The notes: a model not told the origin generated them from the sequence alone. A stretch of DNA of 39,640 nt from Aliarcobacter sp. (GCA_028681275.1 JAQUIV010000005.1:1-39640); one strand, 5' to 3'; shown: positions 9,785 to 18,545, numbered from the stretch's first letter. Numbers and translations are program-made.

Positions 9785-10432
9785 TTAGCTGTTTATATAA
9801 AATTTTAATTTTTCGTGATCTAAAATTTTTATATATCCTTTTTCATTTTGTATCACTTTCTCTTTTTTTAGTTTTGCTAATTTTCTTGAAAAAGTTTCTG
9901 GAGTTATATTTAAAATTTGTGCAATTTTTACCTGTTTTAAATTTATTAATATTGCTTCATTGTCAAATAAAAATTTTGCTATTTTTTCTATACTGTTAGA
10001 ACTTATATTATAGTTTATGAAACTCTCTAGGGCTTTTATTTTTTTCGTTAAAGATTTAATAAAAAACATTGAGATTTCTGGTTTTAATAAAAACTCTTTT
10101 TTGAATTTTTCATAATCTATAAGTAAAACTTCTGATTTTGCTTCAAATGAACAATTTGCAGGAAATCTCATCTCCTCATAATTTACAATTTCAGCAATTA
10201 ATGATGGTGCCATTAGATTATGAATTATTACTTCATTATCTTTGTGGTCATAAGTATAAAGTTTTGCTATACCTTTTATTAATAAATGTAAATATTTTGG
10301 TTCATCACCTTTGTAAAAAAGAATTTCATCTTTATTAAAATATTTTTTTACGCTAATCTCTTTTAATCTAATTAAATCTTCTTTTTTTAGGAAACTAAAA
10401 AAATAAAAATCTTCTAATCCTGTTTTTTCCAT
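9785..10432 (-). CDS. Crp/Fnr family transcriptional regulator
   Basis: cNMP-binding-like N-terminus (KGDEPKYLHLLIKGIAKLY) and C-terminal HTH (VKIAQILNITPETFSRKLAKLKKEKVI). Confidence 0.9.
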   Translation of the reverse strand: MEKTGLEDFYFFSFLKKEDLIRLKEISVKKYFNKDEILFYKGDEPKYLHLLIKGIAKLYTYDHKDNEVIIHNLMAPSLIAEIVNYEEMRFPANCSFEAKSEVLLIDYEKFKKEFLLKPEISMFFIKSLTKKIKALESFINYNISSNSIEKIAKFLFDNEAILINLKQVKIAQILNITPETFSRKLAKLKKEKVIQNEKGYIKILDHEKLKFYINS

Positions 10433-10445
10433 AATTTTCTCTTTT

Positions 10446-10461
10446 ATTGATTATCGTCAAT
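10446..10461. promoter_or_regulatory. FNR/NnrR-type box between divergent crp/fnr regulator and ygbA-like gene
   Basis: ATTGA-TTATCG-TCAAT, matching the TTGA-N6-TCAA layout of FNR-family operators. Confidence 0.6.
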
Positions 10462-10542
10462 GTCTAATTTTGTATTTTATGCAAAAATACTAAAAAATAA
10501 AGTTAAATAGGACAAAAAATACCCTATTTTGAAAGAAATAAA

Positions 10543-10890
10543 ATGACAATTAAAAAATTTGAAGTTGAGATAAATACTTTAAAAACTTTTTATGAACTCT
10601 ATTGCAAAGATAAACATGAAAATCAAAAAAAAACACAGATTAATCTTGAATATAAATCAAACTCTTTTATTTTAGAATTAAATTTATGCCAAGAGTGCCA
10701 AAAATCAATAAATTATTCATTTCTAAAATTACAAAATTGTCCCCATAAAATAAAACCCCGATGCAGAAAATGTCCAAATCCATGTTATGAAAAAAATGAG
10801 TGGAAAAATATAGCAAAAGTTATGAAATACTCAGCAATAAAACTATCTTTAGGGAAAATCAAATCAAGGATTTTAAAAATCTTTGATTGA
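10543..10890 (+). CDS. Nitrous oxide-stimulated promoter / YgbA family protein
   Basis: MKYS-like tail and Cys clusters CQECQK...CPHKIKPRCRKCPNPCYE typical of the YgbA_NO family. Confidence 0.75.
   Translation: MTIKKFEVEINTLKTFYELYCKDKHENQKKTQINLEYKSNSFILELNLCQECQKSINYSFLKLQNCPHKIKPRCRKCPNPCYEKNEWKNIAKVMKYSAIKLSLGKIKSRILKIFD
10864..10887. terminator. Hairpin between convergent ygbA-like gene and ung
   Basis: CAAGGATT-TTAAA-AATCTTTG (one G-T pair) followed by a T-run GATTGATTTTTCTTTT. Confidence 0.5.
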
Positions 10891-10898
10891 TTTTTCTT

Positions 10899-11546
10899 TT
10901 ACCAATTTATCTCTTTTTTGCCTAAAGTTTTTAATATCTCATTTGTTTTTGAAAAATGTTTAGAACCAAAAAAACCACGATAAGATGAAAGTGGACTTGG
11001 ATGAGGAGAAGTTAAAATATGATGTTTAGCTTTATTTATCAATTTTGATTTAGAAATAGCAGGACTTCCCCAAAGAATAAAAATTATATTCTCTTTATTA
11101 TCACTAATATATTTAATAATATTATCTGTAAATATTTCCCAACCAAGATTATGATGAGATTTTGGAAGTCCCTCTTCAACTGTTAAAATAGTATTTAAAA
11201 GTAATACTCCATCTTTTGCCCAAGGTGTTAAATCACCATCTTCACAAACAGATTTTTTACCTAAATCATCATTTATCTCTTTTAAAATATTCATCATTGA
11301 TGGTGGATTTTTTATCTCTTTTGGAGTTGAAAATGATAAACCTTGAGCTTGACCAAAACCATGATATGGGTCTTGTCCCAAAATAACAACTTTTAAATTA
11401 TCTAATGATGTTAAAGAAAAAGCTTTAAAAATGTTTTGTTTTTCTGGAAAAACTCTACTATTTTCATATCTTTTATCTATCTCTTCTTTTAATTTTTCAT
11501 AATATGGTTTTTGTTGTTCATTTTCAATAATATCTTTCCAAGTCAT
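10899..11546 (-). CDS. ung: Uracil-DNA glycosylase
   Basis: VVILGQDPYHGFGQAQGLSFS, LLLNTILTVEEG, ILTSPHPSPLSSYRGFFGSKHF. Confidence 0.97.
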   Translation of the reverse strand: MTWKDIIENEQQKPYYEKLKEEIDKRYENSRVFPEKQNIFKAFSLTSLDNLKVVILGQDPYHGFGQAQGLSFSTPKEIKNPPSMMNILKEINDDLGKKSVCEDGDLTPWAKDGVLLLNTILTVEEGLPKSHHNLGWEIFTDNIIKYISDNKENIIFILWGSPAISKSKLINKAKHHILTSPHPSPLSSYRGFFGSKHFSKTNEILKTLGKKEINW

Positions 11547-11575
11547 AAATAAAGCTCCAATTTTTTTAAATAAAA

Positions 11576-11603
11576 AAAGCTAAGATGAAATTCATCTTAG
11601 CTT
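11576..11603 (-). terminator. Terminator of the ALS/ALDH operon
   Basis: AAAGCTAAGATGAA-A-TTCATCTTAGCTTT inverted repeat with T-run on the minus strand. Confidence 0.75.
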
Positions 11604-11626
11604 TAAAGTCTACTGTTTTTTAAATA

Positions 11627-13018
11627 TTATAAAACAGGTGATTTGATAACCATCATTTTTTGATTTTGCATTTCTGCCATAGAATCAGGAATTCCACCTA
11701 ATCCTAAACCAGAAGTTTTAGCTCCACCAAATGGCATCCAGTCAACTCTGAATGCTGTATGGTCATTTACCATAACTGCTGTTGCATTTAATCTTTTTAC
11801 TGCTTTTAAAGCTGTGTCAAGATTTTTTGTAAATACTGCTGCTTGGAAAGAAACATCTAATTGATTTGCTCTTTTAATAGCTTCATCAAAAGTTTTGTAT
11901 GAATAAACACAAACAACTGGTCCAAAAATCTCTTTTTGAGAGATAATTGCATCGTCACTTGGGTTTACAATAACTGTTGGTTCAAAACAAGAATCACCGA
12001 TTCTTTTTCCTCCAGTTAAAATTTTTCCACCTTTAGTCACTGCTTCATTAACCCACTCTTCTACTCTATTTACTTCATTATGGTTGATTAACGGTCCAAC
12101 TTCAGTTTTTGGGTCTAATTGATCACCAACTACTAATTTTGAAGCTTTTTCAGCAATTTTTGAAGCTACTGTATCAACTATTGATTCATGTACAAAAATT
12201 CTTTGAACAGAAACACAAACTTGACCAGCATGGTAGAATCCACCTTTTACAAGGTCTGGAATCATTGCATCAATATCTGCATCTGGCTCAACAATTACAG
12301 GTGCCACTCCACCATGTTCTAAAGCACTTCTAGTTCCTGCACTTGCTTTTGAATTTAAGTACCAACCAACAGGTCCTGAACCAATGAAAGTAAAGAATGC
12401 AGTTTTTGGACTTGTAACTAAAAGTTCTCCACCTTGTCTATCACAAACAACAGCTTGTGCCCAACCATCAGGTAATCCAGCTTCTTTTAATAATTCTACA
12501 AGTTTTATTGCACTCATTGGAGTTTGAGTTGCTGGTCTAATAATAACAGGACAACCAACAGCAATTGCAGGAATTACTTGGTGAACTGCTAAGTTAAATG
12601 GGTGATTAAAAGCTGAAATAGCAGCAACAACACCAATTGGTTCTTTCATAGTATATGCCATTCTATTTGCAGAACTTAAAGTGTGACCCATAGCTATTTC
12701 GTGACCTTCTTGTAATCCAATTTGTTCAATAGCTATTTTTATACCATTAATTGCTCTTTGAATTTCAACTTTAGAATCAATGTATGGTTTTCCACCTTCG
12801 CTTGCGCAAAGAATTGTTAACTCTTCAACTTGAGAAGACATAATCTTCATCAAGTTTTCTAAAATTTCAACTCTTTTATATTTTGGAATCCAGTTATCAA
12901 CATCTAAAAATCTTTCGTGTGCAGTGTCGATAGCTTGTTGAACTTGCTCAACTGTTGTAAATGGAACAGATCCAACAACTCTTCCATCAAATGGTGATGT
13001 TACTTCTATTGTACTCAT
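11627..13018 (-). CDS. NAD(P)-dependent aldehyde dehydrogenase family protein
   Basis: SAFNHPFNLAVHQVIPAIAVGCPVIIRPA, catalytic GGFYHAGQVCVSVQRI, EIFGPVVCVYSY. Confidence 0.92.
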   Translation of the reverse strand: MSTIEVTSPFDGRVVGSVPFTTVEQVQQAIDTAHERFLDVDNWIPKYKRVEILENLMKIMSSQVEELTILCASEGGKPYIDSKVEIQRAINGIKIAIEQIGLQEGHEIAMGHTLSSANRMAYTMKEPIGVVAAISAFNHPFNLAVHQVIPAIAVGCPVIIRPATQTPMSAIKLVELLKEAGLPDGWAQAVVCDRQGGELLVTSPKTAFFTFIGSGPVGWYLNSKASAGTRSALEHGGVAPVIVEPDADIDAMIPDLVKGGFYHAGQVCVSVQRIFVHESIVDTVASKIAEKASKLVVGDQLDPKTEVGPLINHNEVNRVEEWVNEAVTKGGKILTGGKRIGDSCFEPTVIVNPSDDAIISQKEIFGPVVCVYSYKTFDEAIKRANQLDVSFQAAVFTKNLDTALKAVKRLNATAVMVNDHTAFRVDWMPFGGAKTSGLGLGGIPDSMAEMQNQKMMVIKSPVL

Positions 13019-13036
13019 ATTTTCCCTTTCAACTTT

Positions 13037-14683
13037 TTATATTAAACATTGTTTATTTGCTAATAAATCATTTAAAATTGAATGATTTAAAGAGTAATCA
13101 ACCGCTAAGTCAATTAAATGTACACCTTTACCATTTACACAAGCTTCTAAAGTTTTTTCAAACTCTTCAACAGAAGATGGTCTATGTCCAGTTGCACCAT
13201 AAGATTCAGCATATTTAACAAAATCAGGGTTTCCTAAATCTAAACCAAATGTTTCAAATCCCATTCCTGTTTGTTTCCATTTAATCATACCGTATGCGTT
13301 GTCATTTAAGATAATTACAGTTAAATCAAGTCCTAATCTAACAGCAGTTTCTAACTCTTGAGAGTTCATCATAAATCCACCATCACCACAAACAGCAACA
13401 ACTTTTTTATCAGGATTAATCATTTTTGCAGCCATACCAGATGGAAGTCCAGCACCCATAGTTGCAAGTGCATTATCTAATAAAAGTGTATTTGGTTGAG
13501 CACATCTATAATTTCTTGCAAACCAGATTTTATAAACACCATTATCAAGTGTTACAATATCTTCAGCCGCTAAAGTTTGTCTGATTGTTCTTACAGCTCT
13601 TTGAGGTAAAATTGGGAATCTATTATCACCAAAATATTTAGATAATCTTGTTCTAACTTCATCAGCAACTCTTGCATAATATTCAAAATCCCAATGAGCT
13701 TGAGGAGTTATAGCTTCAGTTATTTCTCTAATACTTCCAGCAATATCACCAACAACGTCTAATTGTGGGAAATATGTATCATCAACTTCAGATGGGAAGA
13801 AATTAACATGAATAACTTTTGTTGCATCTGGAGTATTTTCCATGAAAAATGGTGGTTTTTCAATAACATCATGTCCAACATTGATAATTAAATCTGCTCT
13901 TTCAATTGCGCAGTGAATAAAGTCATCTTTAGATAATGCAGCAGTTGATAAACATAATGGGTGATTTTCATCAATAACACCTTTACCCATTTGAGTAGAG
14001 AAAAATGGCATACCAGTTTTATTTACAAAATCAGTTAAAGCTGTTCCAATTCTAGTTCTGTTTGCTCCAGCACCAACTAATAATAATGGTCTTTTTGCAT
14101 TTTGAATCATTTCGATTGCATCAGCAACTGCACCTTTACAAGCTGTTGGGTATCTAAATGGTTTTACTGGATAAATATTAAATTCAACTTCTTCAGCTGC
14201 AATATCTTCTGGTAATTCAATATGAACAGCACCTGGTCTTTCAGTAGTTGCAATTTTAAATGCTTCTCTAACCATTGATGGAATGTTATTTCCATTAACA
14301 ACTTGTTTTGCATATTTAGTCATTGGTTTCATCATACCAACAACATCAATAATTTGGAATCTACCTTGTTTAGATTTTTTGATTGGTTTTTGACCTGTAA
14401 TCATCATCATAGGCATTCCACCAAGTTGTGCATAAGCTGCACTTGTAGCGAAGTTTGTTGCACCTGGGCCAAGAGTTGATAAACAAACTCCAACTTTTCC
14501 TGTTAATCTTCCATAAGTAGCTGCCATAAACCCAGCACCTTGCTCATGTCTTGTTAAAATTAGTTTAATATTTGACGTTCTAAGTGCATCAAGAAAATCT
14601 AAATTTTCTTCACCTGGAATTCCAAAAATATACTCAACACCTTCATTTTCTAACGCTTTTATAAATAACTCTGATGCGTTCAT
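13037..14683 (-). CDS. Acetolactate synthase large-subunit-like TPP enzyme
   Basis: RHEQGAGFMAATYGRLTGKVGVCLSTLGPGATN; TPP motif GDGGFMMNSQELETAVRLGLDLTVIILNDNAYGMI. No small subunit adjacent. Confidence 0.88.
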   Translation of the reverse strand: MNASELFIKALENEGVEYIFGIPGEENLDFLDALRTSNIKLILTRHEQGAGFMAATYGRLTGKVGVCLSTLGPGATNFATSAAYAQLGGMPMMMITGQKPIKKSKQGRFQIIDVVGMMKPMTKYAKQVVNGNNIPSMVREAFKIATTERPGAVHIELPEDIAAEEVEFNIYPVKPFRYPTACKGAVADAIEMIQNAKRPLLLVGAGANRTRIGTALTDFVNKTGMPFFSTQMGKGVIDENHPLCLSTAALSKDDFIHCAIERADLIINVGHDVIEKPPFFMENTPDATKVIHVNFFPSEVDDTYFPQLDVVGDIAGSIREITEAITPQAHWDFEYYARVADEVRTRLSKYFGDNRFPILPQRAVRTIRQTLAAEDIVTLDNGVYKIWFARNYRCAQPNTLLLDNALATMGAGLPSGMAAKMINPDKKVVAVCGDGGFMMNSQELETAVRLGLDLTVIILNDNAYGMIKWKQTGMGFETFGLDLGNPDFVKYAESYGATGHRPSSVEEFEKTLEACVNGKGVHLIDLAVDYSLNHSILNDLLANKQCLI

Positions 14684-14916
14684 TTTATATGCTCCATTTT
14701 GGTTTTAAAAAATAATTATTGATAATCATATTCAACATCCATTAAAAAATTGTTTATATTTTATGGATTATCAAAAAAATAAAAATTTGTGTATGATTTT
14801 ACACAAAAGTGATTATAGTTTATTACTCCTTAATATAATAACCTGATTTTTTTATTCTTTATATCAAATTAATGATATTTTTTATACTATGTACAAATTT
14901 TAAAAAAGGAAATAAA

Positions 14917-15510
14917 ATGAAGAAAATTCTTATTCTTATAGTTCTGGTTATAATCGCGCCATTATTTTATATAATTGTTTCCAACTACAATAATATTCCA
15001 AAACTTGATGAAAATGTAAAAGAGAAATGGTCACAAGTTCAGAACCAATACAAAAGAAGAGCTGATTTAATTCCAAATTTAGTTGAAACTGTAAAAGCTT
15101 ATGCAAGCCATGAAAAAAGCACTTTTGTTGAAGTAACAGAAGCTAGAAGTAAAGTTTCTCAAATGAATATAAATGAAAACACACTAAATAATCCAGAAAT
15201 GATGCAACAATTTTCAGCTGCACAAAGTGGACTTTCTAGTGCTTTATCAAAGCTTATGGTTGTTGTTGAAAAGTATCCTGAATTAAAAGCAAATGAAAAT
15301 TTCAAAGCACTTCAATCACAACTTGAGGGAACTGAAAATAGAATTACAGTTGCAAGAAAAGATTTTATTGAAGCAGTTAAACTTTATAATTTAGAACTAA
15401 GAACAATGCCTGGAAAACTTGTAGCTGCAATTGCTCATCCAGAAGCTCAAATTAAAGAGACTTTTAGTGCAAGTGAAGCTGAACAAGAAGCTCCAAAAGT
15501 AAAATTCTAA
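14917..15510 (+). CDS. LemA family protein
   Basis: VKEKWSQVQNQYKRRADLIPNLVETVKAYASHE..V...R; ATG at 14917 with AAAAAGGAAAT RBS preferred over the ORF-track start. Confidence 0.93.
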   Translation: MKKILILIVLVIIAPLFYIIVSNYNNIPKLDENVKEKWSQVQNQYKRRADLIPNLVETVKAYASHEKSTFVEVTEARSKVSQMNINENTLNNPEMMQQFSAAQSGLSSALSKLMVVVEKYPELKANENFKALQSQLEGTENRITVARKDFIEAVKLYNLELRTMPGKLVAAIAHPEAQIKETFSASEAEQEAPKVKF

Positions 15511-16127
15511 TGATTTTAAAAGATAGTGAAAAAGAACTAATTTCAAAAGAGATAGAAAATCTCGAGAAATTAAGTTCTGCCCAACTTGTGGCGGTTATAG
15601 CAAAAAGAAGTTCAAACTATAAATATGCCTCTTTAATGATTTGTGTATTTTTAGTTTTTTTAGCCTCTTTTGTTCTATTTTTTGTAAAAGAAGTATCAAC
15701 TTTAGAGTTATTACAATATCAACTTCTAATTTTTGTTGGAGTTAATCTTCTTTTTGAAAAGTTTGATAATCTGATTTTAAAAATTCTTCCACGAAATTAT
15801 AAACAAAGAAAAGCCTCTTTATATGCAAAAGAGCAGTTTAGCAACTTAGGATTAAGTAGAACAAAATCTAAACAAGCAATCATGTTTTTTGTAAGCTTCG
15901 ATGAAAGATATGTGAAAGTTATAACTGATAATAAAATATCTCAAGAGATTCCAAATGAATTTTGGCAACAGTTAGTTTTTGAATTTGCAGAAGATGTAAA
16001 AAGAGAAGATTTCCTAAATGGTTATTTAAAAGCAATAAGAACTTCAAAAGCAATTTTAATAAAACATTTCCCTATTCAAAAAGATAGTGAAAATGAACTA
16101 TCAAATGAAGTAATCGAGTTATCATGA
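15510..16127 (+). CDS. TPM domain membrane protein (LemA-operon type)
   Basis: Two TM helices; RTKSKQAIMFFVSFDERYVKVITDNKISQEIP is TPM-like. Confidence 0.75.
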   Translation: MILKDSEKELISKEIENLEKLSSAQLVAVIAKRSSNYKYASLMICVFLVFLASFVLFFVKEVSTLELLQYQLLIFVGVNLLFEKFDNLILKILPRNYKQRKASLYAKEQFSNLGLSRTKSKQAIMFFVSFDERYVKVITDNKISQEIPNEFWQQLVFEFAEDVKREDFLNGYLKAIRTSKAILIKHFPIQKDSENELSNEVIELS

Positions 16128-17026
16128 AAAAACTTATTATTCTTTTATTATTTATTTTTAGTTTTCTAAATGCCGATATTACTCAATATTTTCCAAAACT
16201 AGAGGGAAGAGTTATTGACCAAGCAAATATGCTAAGCCCTGATGTAAAAAAAGATATTGATGCCATATTAAAAAAACATGAAAAAGAGACTTCGAATCAG
16301 ATTGTAGTTGTTATTTTAAATTCATTAAATGGTTATACAATAGAAGATTTTTCTTATCAACTTGGAAGATTTTGGGGAATTGGACAAAAAGATAAAAATA
16401 ATGGTGTTTTACTTGTTGTTTCAAAGGAAGATAGAAAAATACGAATAGAAGTTGGTTATGGACTTGAAGGTGCATTAACTGATAAAATTTCCCATGAAAT
16501 AATAAACTACACAATAAAACCAAATTTTAAAGCAAACCAATATGAATTGGGAATTTTAAAAGCTGTAAATGAAATAATGGCTGCAATAAAAGGTGAATAT
16601 GTAGGAAAAGAGAGAGCTGAAAATTTTAATGATCCAATAAATGGCTTTATTCCATTAGGATTTTTTGGATTAGTATTTTTATCAATAATTATAAATAGTG
16701 GTTCAAAAAAAATAAAAAATAAATTTTTATATAAAACTAGTAAATCATCTTTAATTTCATCATTTTTCGCTTTTTTTACATTTGTTATATCTGAAGCCTT
16801 TACAACTTACAACTTCTTTTTTGCAATAATTATTTTTGTTGTTGTATTTATTTTTAATTATGTGCTTACAAAAAATGTTGATTTCAACAAACTCTCTTCA
16901 AAAGAGTATACTGGTTCATCTGGATTTGGAGGATTTGGTTCATCTTCGTCTTCAAGTGGCGATTTTGGTGGATTCTCTGGTGGTGGAGGAAGTTTTGGAG
17001 GAGGAGGCGCAAGTGGCGACTGGTAA
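16124..17026 (+). CDS. TPM domain protein (YgcG-like) with Gly/Ser-rich C-terminus
   Basis: VIDQANMLSPDVKKDIDAILKKHEKETSNQIVVVIL...GVLLVVSKEDRKIRIEVGYGLEGALTD; tail GGGGSFGGGGASGDW. Confidence 0.9.
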   Translation: MKKLIILLLFIFSFLNADITQYFPKLEGRVIDQANMLSPDVKKDIDAILKKHEKETSNQIVVVILNSLNGYTIEDFSYQLGRFWGIGQKDKNNGVLLVVSKEDRKIRIEVGYGLEGALTDKISHEIINYTIKPNFKANQYELGILKAVNEIMAAIKGEYVGKERAENFNDPINGFIPLGFFGLVFLSIIINSGSKKIKNKFLYKTSKSSLISSFFAFFTFVISEAFTTYNFFFAIIIFVVVFIFNYVLTKNVDFNKLSSKEYTGSSGFGGFGSSSSSSGDFGGFSGGGGSFGGGGASGDW

Positions 17027-17690
17027 AAAAACAATAATTTTTGATTTAGATGGAACACTTATAGATTCTTTAGAGGATATTGCTGTTTGTATGAATCAAG
17101 TTTTACAAGAGTTAAATCTTCCTATTCATAAAATGAATGATTATAAATATTTTGTGGGAGGAGGAATTTCTGTTTTAGTTGAAAACTCATTAAATGCTTT
17201 AAATAAAGAGATTGGTGAAGAATTAAAACAAAAAGTAACCCAAAGATTTAAAGAGATTTATGACCAAAAACTTCATGCTAAAACAAAACCTTATGAAGGA
17301 ATTTATGAGTTATTGGATGAACTTACGAAATTAGATTGTAATATTGGGATTTTATCAAACAAACCCCATGAATTTACCCTTGCTTATGCAAATAGTCTAT
17401 TTTCAAAATATTCTATTCCACAAATTCACGGACAAAAATCTGATGTCCCTAAAAAACCAGACCCAATTGCAGCAATTACAATTGCAAATAGTTTTAACAC
17501 TCCTTGTGAAAAAACTTATTTTGTAGGTGATACAATGGTTGATATGCAAACAGCTGTAAATGCAAATATGATTGGAATTGGTGTTTTATGGGGATTTAGA
17601 GATGAAAAAGAGTTAATGGAAAATGGCGCAAGTTTTGTTGTAAAACACCCTTTAGATATTTTAGAAATAATAAAAACTGGATGTAATTAA
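17013..17690 (+). CDS. gph: HAD-superfamily phosphoglycolate phosphatase
   Basis: KKTIIFDLDGTLIDSLEDIAVCMNQVL; KPDPIAAI; FVGDTMVDMQTA. GTG at 17013 with GGAGGAGG just upstream; the ORF-track start at 16836 is an artefact. Confidence 0.85.
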   Translation: MATGKKTIIFDLDGTLIDSLEDIAVCMNQVLQELNLPIHKMNDYKYFVGGGISVLVENSLNALNKEIGEELKQKVTQRFKEIYDQKLHAKTKPYEGIYELLDELTKLDCNIGILSNKPHEFTLAYANSLFSKYSIPQIHGQKSDVPKKPDPIAAITIANSFNTPCEKTYFVGDTMVDMQTAVNANMIGIGVLWGFRDEKELMENGASFVVKHPLDILEIIKTGCN

Positions 17691-17936
17691 ATGGGAGACA
17701 TTTATAAAACTGTAAGCTGTCAATTTTATGATGAATTGGAAGCTTTAGCAGTAAAAAAAATCAAATCAACAATTTTTTATATGGATAATGAAAATGAAAA
17801 AAGCATTGAAGATATAATAGTTGATTTTAAAACAAAAAATAAAGAAGAGTTTTTAATCCTCGGTAATGGAACTCAAATTCGACTAGATAAAATTATAAAA
17901 ATAAATGAAATAACTCCCTCTAATATGAAATGTTAG
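17691..17936 (+). CDS. Rho-binding antiterminator (Rof)-like protein
   Basis: 81 aa; YKTVSCQFYDELEALAVKK...EFLILGNGTQIRLDKIIKI resembles the Rof/YaeO layout as recalled. Confidence 0.6.
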   Translation: MGDIYKTVSCQFYDELEALAVKKIKSTIFYMDNENEKSIEDIIVDFKTKNKEEFLILGNGTQIRLDKIIKINEITPSNMKC

Positions 17937-18038
17937 ATTAATCTTCTCTGAAAAAATTGTATTTATAATAAAATCAAATAACAATATAATTATTTTGAGC
18001 AGTAACTATTGTATAATTCGCAAAAAAGGAAGTTGGAT

Positions 18039-18359
18039 ATGAAAAAAATTAATTTAATTCTTGCATTATTAACAACTGCAACATTATCATTTGCTCAAAA
18101 TATTGATGGTAGTGCAGTAGTTGGAAGTATGATTGGAGCAGGAGTTGGTTCTGCTGTTGGTTCTGCTGTTGGTGGAAAAGAGGGAGCTATTATTGGTGGT
18201 GGAGCTGGTGGAGCATTAGGTGCAGCAGCTGGTTCAAGTCAAGAAACAACAAGTAATGATAGAAGAGAACCTACTTATAGAGATGGTTATAGAAATGATT
18301 ATAATGAACACCATGACAATGGAAAACACAAAGGTCATCATAAAAAGAAACATGATTAA
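18039..18359 (+). CDS. Secreted glycine-zipper protein with His/Lys-rich C-terminus
   Basis: Signal peptide MKKINLILALLTTATLSFAQ; GSMIGAGVGSAVGSAVGGKEGAIIGGGAGGALGAAAG; tail EHHDNGKHKGHHKKKHD. Confidence 0.8.
   Translation: MKKINLILALLTTATLSFAQNIDGSAVVGSMIGAGVGSAVGSAVGGKEGAIIGGGAGGALGAAAGSSQETTSNDRREPTYRDGYRNDYNEHHDNGKHKGHHKKKHD
18144..18173 (+). repeat. 12-bp in-frame tandem repeat (GTTGGTTCTGCT x2.5)
   Basis: Two exact copies (18144-18155, 18156-18167) plus a 6 bp partial, within the glycine zipper. Confidence 0.85.
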
Positions 18360-18444
18360 TAATAAACTTAGAATTTCATGTTGATAGACCAAAAATCAAT
18401 CTAAATATTCACAAAAAGTTTACTCACTAAAATCAAACAACAGT

Positions 18445-18480
18445 AAGTAGAAGATAAATTAGAAATATTTTCTTCTACTT
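18445..18480 (+). terminator. Putative hairpin terminator downstream of the glycine-zipper gene
   Basis: AAGTAGAAGA-16 nt-TCTTCTACTT followed by a T-rich segment. Confidence 0.4.
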
Positions 18481-18505
18481 GCTCTATTTTTATTAATTCG
18501 AAAGG

Positions 18506-18532
18506 TTGTATATGCAACTATTGCATATACAA
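18506..18532. promoter_or_regulatory. MarR operator-like palindrome
   Basis: TTGTATATGCAA-CTA-TTGCATATACAA, perfect 12 bp inverted repeat 13 bp upstream of the marR ATG. Confidence 0.75.
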
Positions 18533-18545
18533 TTAAAGGATTAAT

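Noticed and set aside
9429-9999. Two plus-strand Phe/Leu-rich ORFs (9429..9746, 9676..9999)
   Set aside because: Antisense to comEA-like and crp/fnr genes; composition artefact of AT-rich antisense.
12109-13218. Plus-strand ORFs 12109..12333 and 12961..13218
   Set aside because: Antisense of ALDH/ALS genes, no plausible RBS or homology.
16836-17012. N-terminal extension of the 284-aa ORF (MLLYLFLIMCLQKM...)
   Set aside because: It is an out-of-frame reading of the TPM gene; the HAD protein starts naturally at GTG 17013.
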